Of a DNA stretch of 11,664 nt, positions 7,468 to 11,664 are shown piece after piece; positions within the stretch are counted from its first letter, which is position 1, and each line of letters opens with the position of its first letter. The notes under the pieces are model-generated. The model did no database searches. It was not told the DNA's origin and saw only the letters and a program-made list of their open reading frames with translations. Where the stretch lies: assembly GCA_936941515.1 (NCBI GenBank), contig CAKZJI010000354.1, positions 1-11,664 on the forward strand. The letters run 5' to 3'. The DNA is from an uncultured Propionibacteriaceae bacterium. GTDB lineage: Bacteria > Actinomycetota > Actinomycetes > Propionibacteriales > Propionibacteriaceae. The position numbers and the translations under genes were made by a program.

Positions 7468-9315
7468 TTGCACAAGCGAGTGGGACTGATTCGGAGCGGC
7501 TTGGCTGCATGGGATCTCCTGACATGGGCAGCGGCCTCGTTCGCCCTGGTCATCATGCGGTACAACTTCGTCCTGACCGACGTCCAGACCCAGACGGTGC
7601 TGGCCTATGCCCTCTCCGCAATGACGTTGCAGCTGATCCTCGGTTTCGCGACGAAGCTCTACCGTGGAAGGCACGGGGTGGCGTCCTTTGAGGAGGCAAC
7701 GCTGCTGGCGGTGATAGCGCTGGCTGTCGGTGTGGCCCTCGCCTTTGTGTTCGCGCTCTTCGCCCCACCGGCCTATCCGCGCGTGGTCACGTTCACCGTC
7801 CCCTTCGTGGCCCTGATCCTCATGGCCTCCGGTCGCTTTCTGGTGCGCGCTGCCCTACGCCCGTCCCGCAACGCCAAGGAGCGGGAGCCGGTGATCGTCT
7901 ATGGGGCAGGCAACGCTGGCGAGCAGTTCGGCCGCCTCATCGACGGTGATCCCGACGCGCCGTTCACGATCGTCGGGTACATCGACGACGACCCCGCCAA
8001 GTCCAACCTACATCTGTCAGGCGCAAAGGTCCTCGGCGGGCGGGAGCGACTCGTTGAGGAGGCTCGGGCCAACAATGTCGGCACCGTCGTGCTGGCCATC
8101 CCCACCGCCCCACGGGAACTGAAGCAGAGCATCTCCGCAATCACGGACGAGGCTGGCCTGAAGTTGCTGCTCATGCCTCCCACCCGGGACATCGTCTCCG
8201 GCCGGGCCAGCGTCACAAACCTCCATGCCATCGACGTCACAGATCTCCTGGGACGTCCGCAGATCCACACCAACCTGGGGGAGATCGCCGACTACCTGTC
8301 GGGGAAGGTCGTGCTGGTGACCGGCGCAGGAGGGTCCATCGGCTCGGAGATCGCCCGCCAGGTGCACAGCTTCGGCCCCAAGGAGCTCGTCATGCTGGAC
8401 CGTGACGAGTCCGGTCTCCACGGCACGCAGCTGTCCATCTTCAATCAGGGTCTCCTCGACACCCCCAACATGGTGTTGTGCGACATCCGCGACGTGGAGG
8501 CCCTCGACAAGGTGTTCGCCGATCACCGCCCCGACGTGATCTTCCACGCCGCCGCGCTGAAGCACCTTCCCATGCTGGAGCAGTATCCCCTTGAAGGCTG
8601 GAAGACCAACACCATCGGCACCCTGAATGTTCTGCGTGCCGCCGAGAAGTACGACGTACAACGCCTCGTGAACGTCTCCACCGACAAGGCCGCCGACGCC
8701 ACCAGCGTGCTCGGCAAGACCAAGCGCCTGGCTGAGGAGCTCACCGCACATTTCGCCTTGAAGACCGGACGGCGTTGGCTGTCGGTGCGATTCGGCAATG
8801 TGCTGGGCTCCCGGGGCTCCATGCTGCACACATTCACCAAGCAGATCGAGGCAGGGGGGCCGCTGACTGTGACACACCCCGACATCACCCGCTATTTCAT
8901 GACGATCCCCGAGGCCTGCGAGCTGACCATCCAAGCCGGAGCCATCGGCGAGCCCGCCGACGTGCTGGTGCTGGACATGGGCGAACCCGTGCGGATTTTA
9001 GATGTCGCGAAGGGCCTCGTGGCCCGCTCCGGCAAGGACATCAAGATCATCTTCACTGGTCTGCGCCCCAATGAGAAGATGCATGAGGTGCTGTTCAGCG
9101 ACGATGAGCAGCGAACGGAGACCGGCCATGACCTCATCAGCCGCGTTGCCGTCCCGCCCCTCGACCCAGTGGACCTGGACACTGTCGACGGCTCAGATCC
9201 GGAGTCTTTGTCCGCATTGACGCATCAACGCAACGCGGCAGCCGCCCTGCAGCGCAACGTCAAGGAGGCAGCCCAAGGCCTCGACGGCATCACCCTGGAG
9301 CGACCAGAGAACTAG
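7468..9315 (+). CDS. Membrane-bound nucleotide-sugar 4,6-dehydratase/epimerase, CapD/WbpM/PglF family
   Basis: Family members convert UDP-GlcNAc to a 4-keto-6-deoxy sugar for capsule, O-antigen-like or glycoprotein glycans, anchored at the inner membrane face. TTG 7468 is chosen because GGAGGAG ends seven bases upstream; 615 residues, full length for the long form. Four N-terminal helices (about 12-32, 44-63, 75-100, 107-128) precede a first Rossmann domain with YGAGNAGEQF (145-154), then the catalytic short-chain dehydrogenase domain with VTGAGGSIGSE (284-294), FHAAALKHLPMLE (359-371) and STDKAADATSVLGKTKR (404-420). At the usual Tyr position of YxxxK, long-form relatives such as WbpM have Met; here it is Leu415, four residues before Lys419. 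RFGNVLGSRGSM (441-452) and the C-terminal GLRPNEKMHEVLF are also typical. The exact sugar product is not inferable. Confidence 0.92.
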   Translation: MHKRVGLIRSGLAAWDLLTWAAASFALVIMRYNFVLTDVQTQTVLAYALSAMTLQLILGFATKLYRGRHGVASFEEATLLAVIALAVGVALAFVFALFAPPAYPRVVTFTVPFVALILMASGRFLVRAALRPSRNAKEREPVIVYGAGNAGEQFGRLIDGDPDAPFTIVGYIDDDPAKSNLHLSGAKVLGGRERLVEEARANNVGTVVLAIPTAPRELKQSISAITDEAGLKLLLMPPTRDIVSGRASVTNLHAIDVTDLLGRPQIHTNLGEIADYLSGKVVLVTGAGGSIGSEIARQVHSFGPKELVMLDRDESGLHGTQLSIFNQGLLDTPNMVLCDIRDVEALDKVFADHRPDVIFHAAALKHLPMLEQYPLEGWKTNTIGTLNVLRAAEKYDVQRLVNVSTDKAADATSVLGKTKRLAEELTAHFALKTGRRWLSVRFGNVLGSRGSMLHTFTKQIEAGGPLTVTHPDITRYFMTIPEACELTIQAGAIGEPADVLVLDMGEPVRILDVAKGLVARSGKDIKIIFTGLRPNEKMHEVLFSDDEQRTETGHDLISRVAVPPLDPVDLDTVDGSDPESLSALTHQRNAAAALQRNVKEAAQGLDGITLERPEN

Positions 9316-9345
9316 CCTCTGCCGAGAGGCAGAACACCTCTGCCT
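9315..9345 (+). promoter_or_regulatory. Pair of mutually exclusive small hairpins at the dehydratase stop
   Basis: GCCTCT-GCCG-AGAGGC (9315-9330) forms a 6-bp stem with a tetraloop. AGGCAGA-ACACC-TCTGCCT (9327-9345) forms a 7-bp stem. They share AGGC, and CCTCTGCC occurs twice (9316-9323, 9337-9344), so the middle segment can pair with either side but not both. The structure begins at the dehydratase stop codon and ends four bases before an ATG. It looks like a terminator or attenuator switch, but neither stem is followed by a T-run. Confidence 0.45.
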
Positions 9346-9348
9346 CGT

Positions 9349-9569
9349 ATGATGACCACGCAGTCCCGCTGACGGCCAGGCTTCGGTTCGATGCCGCGCT
9401 TGTTCGCTACGATGGCTGGTTCTTGGTGTTCGTGGCTGTTCTGCTCGCCCTTGGCGCTACGCTTCTGGCAGGAATGGCCATCTGGTGCCTCGTCAATCAG
9501 CATGGTCGTTTCACGGGACATTGGTACTGGAACAGTGGCCTTGATGTAGCCCTGGAGTGCAGTCGCTAG
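9349..9569 (+). pseudogene. Small single-helix membrane peptide gene, frame broken at a C-run
   Basis: ATG ATG at 9349 opens MMTTQS and hits TGA at 9370. A -1 step at the CCC run (9365-9367) gives PLTARLRFDAALVRYDGWF, then a strong transmembrane stretch (FLVFVAVLLALGATLLAGMA, about residues 25-44), an aromatic segment (HGRFTGHWYWNSGL), two cysteines (about 47 and 71) and TAG at 9567-9569; the repaired product would have 73 residues. The shifted frame has no usable upstream start of its own. Its third-position G+C is about 65%, intermediate between the flanking genes. No Shine-Dalgarno is close to the ATG; GAGAGG lies 19 bases away inside the hairpins. Lying just upstream of an ABC ATPase and permease, it could be a peptide substrate, immunity factor or accessory subunit. 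I do not recognise the family. Confidence 0.4.
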
Positions 9570-9579
9570 CAGCAGGTCA

Positions 9580-9615
9580 AAATCGTGGGGCTGAACTCGA
9601 GCAGCTCCACGATTT
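9580..9615 (+). terminator. Strong stem-loop ahead of the ABC genes (terminator or attenuator)
   Basis: AAATCGTGGGGCTG (9580-9593) pairs with CAGCTCCACGATTT (9602-9615) over 14 bp with one G-U pair and an eight-base loop AACTCGAG. It starts 10 bases past the TAG of the small peptide frame and ends five bases before the ribosome site of the ABC ATPase. Plus-strand readout ends in only three Ts; the minus-strand side ends in TTTTG. It could terminate the upstream transcript, attenuate the ABC genes, or stabilise the 5' end of their mRNA. Confidence 0.6.
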
Positions 9616-9630
9616 CCCGAAAGGAGAGTC

Positions 9631-10353
9631 ATGAATTCTGCTACGGTGTTGGACGTCGAAAAAGTTTCATACTCCTATGGTTCAAGAGCGCCAGTATTGC
9701 ACGAGGTCACCTTCTTCGTCAACGCCGGCGAAATCGTTGGCCTGGTAGGACCAAATGGCTCTGGCAAATCGACGCTGATAAAACTTGTCTTCAACCTCCT
9801 GCAGCTCAAAGAGGGGTCCATCAGAATCAACGGAAACTCCCACCAGGCCAAGGCGGCACGCGTTCAAGCACAGTACCTTGCAAGCAACGATCATATCCCA
9901 GAGTTCCTACGCGCCTCAGATTATCTCCAATTAGCAGCAGATCTCTATCACGAGAACTTGGATGCTTCAGAAGCCGAGAGTTTCTTTGAATCCTATGGAA
10001 TGCCCAATAGGCTTCACGATCTCATGGAAGACTATTCGCACGGAATGCGAAAAAAGGTTCAGCTGATCTCGGCTTTCCTGATGAGAAGACCACTGACCGT
10101 GATTGACGAGACGCTCAATGGAATCGACATAGAGGCCCTCCATCTGGTTGAGAAAGAACTTCTCAGCATGCGTAGTCAAGGACGTGGAATCCTTCTCTGC
10201 ACTCACGACTTCCCCATGCTGGAACGAGTTGCCGACAGGGTCATATTTATCGATTACGGCCACATAATAAGCAACATGTCCATCCGCAGTCTGCGCCAGA
10301 CGGGATCGACACTCGAAGAACTGGTGTTGTCACACCTCGATGGCAGGAGTTAG
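9631..10353 (+). CDS. ABC transporter ATP-binding protein
   Basis: Cytoplasmic ATPase that powers the permease encoded next. 240 residues from ATG 9631, with AAGGAGAG at 9621-9628. Walker A is GPNGSGKST (40-48); the ABC signature is the variant DYSHGMRKK (134-142, usual LSGGQ); Walker B is LTVIDE (155-160) with Glu160; D-loop NGID (163-166); H-loop CTHD with His192. The usual Q-loop glutamine is not evident in YLASNDHIPEF (82-92). The protein belongs to the stand-alone ATPase type paired with a separate permease, as in CcmA-like drug, bacteriocin-immunity and ABC-2 exporters. The gene has clearly lower G+C than upstream genes (28/60 in the row at 9901), suggesting transfer. Six bases separate it from the permease, so the two are co-transcribed. 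Confidence 0.93.
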   Translation: MNSATVLDVEKVSYSYGSRAPVLHEVTFFVNAGEIVGLVGPNGSGKSTLIKLVFNLLQLKEGSIRINGNSHQAKAARVQAQYLASNDHIPEFLRASDYLQLAADLYHENLDASEAESFFESYGMPNRLHDLMEDYSHGMRKKVQLISAFLMRRPLTVIDETLNGIDIEALHLVEKELLSMRSQGRGILLCTHDFPMLERVADRVIFIDYGHIISNMSIRSLRQTGSTLEELVLSHLDGRS

Positions 10354-10359
10354 CACATC

Positions 10360-11565
10360 ATGCTCACCTTCCATCACGTGGTCAAGCTCATCTCCACACT
10401 TATCCGATACTTCAGTCGACGAGTCCTCCACGTTGGTCCACTGAGGAGTCTGGGAGCTCGGGTTATTCTAGCTCTAGCACTATGCAGTTTTATTCTTGGG
10501 GCAACGGCCATAGCGGTTCATTTCATGCGACCCGTTGGCTCCAACATGCAGGTATGGAGATATATTTATGACGTTTCATCCATCTCCATCGCAATGACTG
10601 TCATCGCAATCTTTTTGGGACTTCGCCTCCTCATCGACGGCAGCCAGGACTTATTTGATTTTACCTATCAACTCCCCGTCAGCCACAAGGAGCGTCACTC
10701 CGCCGTACTTGGGTTCGAGAGCATCTGCGTTGTCTCGGTGATACTCGTGCTTCTATCCGCAATGATCGGAGCTACTATCATTATCCTGGGAGTTCCAGGA
10801 ATCATGCTCACCGCCACTTCTGCCGTCACCGCGATTCTCTTTTATTTCACATGCGTCATCGCGCATAACCTGGGAAATGCGCTCCTGGACTTGCTTGGAT
10901 TCAAGCGGCTGAGGTCGGCTTTGCTCATGCTGACAACATTGACTTTTCTGCTATTTATCAACTCGCAAACGATAGCATTCATTGGCAGTGTGTCCCCGCC
11001 TGACGTCGAGGAACGGGCACTTATTGGCTTCAACCTCATGCCCTGGATTCTCAGCAAATATGGCACCATATCCTTCCTGATATCAGCCATTATCCTAATT
11101 TTAGGACTTGGGGCATTGGCGCTCTTCACATCCCCTAGAACGCATCCGCTGATGCAACGCTTTGTCAATATTCCACAGTACGCTGGGATACGAGGAGCGT
11201 GGAAAGTGCATGTTGCATATTCAATACGCAACCAGCAATTATGGCTGGCTGCCTCATTGACGATTTCTATTTTTATCTTCCTCGGATCATCCGACAGCGC
11301 TCACCCCTTATGGTCATGTCTTGCCCTATGCTTCCCTGCAATGTTTCACTATGGAAACACACGCTGCCTTCGATTGCTTTACCCCGAAGGAGGGGCATTT
11401 AGGATCTGGCTGCTGATGACATCAGCGCAGTTCGTTGTCATAGGAGGCTTCCTTGTCTTGGGAGTAGAGGTTTTGGCATTGTGGCACCCGGAAAGCACCA
11501 TGGCAAGTCTTGATCCAATAATTGGAGTATTGGGATCAATGAGGCTTATTCATGGGGGGTGTTAG
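10360..11565 (+). CDS. Multi-helix permease partner of the ABC ATPase
   Basis: Integral membrane protein of 401 residues starting at ATG 10360, six bases after the ATPase stop; GGCAGGAG at 10343-10350 serves as ribosome site. About nine to ten hydrophobic helices are visible (near 34-56, 72-92, 118-144, 145-168, 184-202, 234-256, 295-309, 314-330, 350-376 and perhaps 383-397), with no large extracellular domain, no nuclease or protease motif and no signal peptide. It is not recognisable by motif; the role as transport subunit rests on topology and its pairing with the ATPase. An LPVSHKER segment (105-112) after helix 2 resembles the coupling region seen in ABC-2-like permeases, tentatively. 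G+C is low (23/60 in the row at 10921). The frame stops just after six G (11554-11559); one extra G would extend it to TAA at 11613-11615, so the C-terminus is uncertain. Confidence 0.75.
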   Translation: MLTFHHVVKLISTLIRYFSRRVLHVGPLRSLGARVILALALCSFILGATAIAVHFMRPVGSNMQVWRYIYDVSSISIAMTVIAIFLGLRLLIDGSQDLFDFTYQLPVSHKERHSAVLGFESICVVSVILVLLSAMIGATIIILGVPGIMLTATSAVTAILFYFTCVIAHNLGNALLDLLGFKRLRSALLMLTTLTFLLFINSQTIAFIGSVSPPDVEERALIGFNLMPWILSKYGTISFLISAIILILGLGALALFTSPRTHPLMQRFVNIPQYAGIRGAWKVHVAYSIRNQQLWLAASLTISIFIFLGSSDSAHPLWSCLALCFPAMFHYGNTRCLRLLYPEGGAFRIWLLMTSAQFVVIGGFLVLGVEVLALWHPESTMASLDPIIGVLGSMRLIHGGC

Positions 11566-11626
11566 AAACAGCGAAATCTCTTGTCAGAGCCCGGTTGCTA
11601 GCAGCTTGTGGATAAGTCTCATGGAT

Positions 11627-11660
11627 GTCTCTTGAGCATGTGCGCAGAGACTTGAGCATG
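11627..11660. repeat. Ten-base direct repeats with 20-base period plus inverted arms
   Basis: CTTGAGCATG occurs at 11631-11640 and 11651-11660, exactly 20 bases apart. GTCTCT (11627-11632) and AGAGAC (11646-11651) form an inverted pair overlapping the repeats. Two helical turns of spacing fits a dimeric regulator site, or the start of a longer repeat running past the window edge. No gene begins within the remaining bases. Confidence 0.5.
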
Positions 11661-11664
11661 GGGC

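Noticed and set aside
9312..9632. A 106-residue minus-strand open frame across the gap before the ABC genes
   Set aside because: No ribosome site, mixed low-complexity composition, and it runs antisense through two hairpins and the better-supported plus-strand membrane peptide.

Overview
The window looks like chromosomal DNA of a high-GC actinobacterium. A sampled row of argG is 40/60 G+C, codons favour G/C at the third position, TTG and GTG starts are used with good ribosome sites, and -10 boxes of the TAnnnT kind sit about 6-7 bases ahead of several start codons (leaderless transcription). The family set would fit Propionibacteriales, but that is an inference from style, not a database match.

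Layout. 1-2340: two tRNA-Ser genes (GCU and UGA anticodons, both on the minus strand) bracket a LytR-CpsA-Psr (LCP) cell-wall ligase gene on the plus strand that ends in a 34-base perfect palindrome. 2430-3359: an RluA-type pseudouridine synthase, convergent with a minus-strand pair: a small four-helix membrane protein whose frame is broken at a T-run (3935-4332), followed by methionine sulfoxide reductase msrA. 4672-7127: two plus-strand metabolic genes, a PIG3-type NAD(P)H quinone oxidoreductase and a long-form (E. coli-like) argininosuccinate synthase argG, both apparently leaderless. 7468-9315: a CapD/WbpM-type nucleotide-sugar dehydratase for surface glycan precursors.

9315-11664 is accessory in character. 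After a pair of mutually exclusive small hairpins comes a hidden, frame-broken coding stretch for a ~73-residue single-helix membrane peptide (9349-9569). A strong 14-bp stem-loop follows directly, and then an ABC ATPase and a multi-helix permease whose G+C falls to about 38-47% in sampled rows. The permease frame ends at a run of six G; one more G would extend it. I read this as a horizontally acquired small-peptide/ABC export or immunity module, but no substrate can be named from sequence.

Themes. The LCP ligase and the sugar dehydratase both point to cell-envelope glycopolymers, although they are not adjacent. Three reading frames (4207-4210, 9365-9367, 11554-11559) appear interrupted at or beside short homopolymers. 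This may be assembly error, real decay or slippage, and it affects how the most novel part of the window is read.
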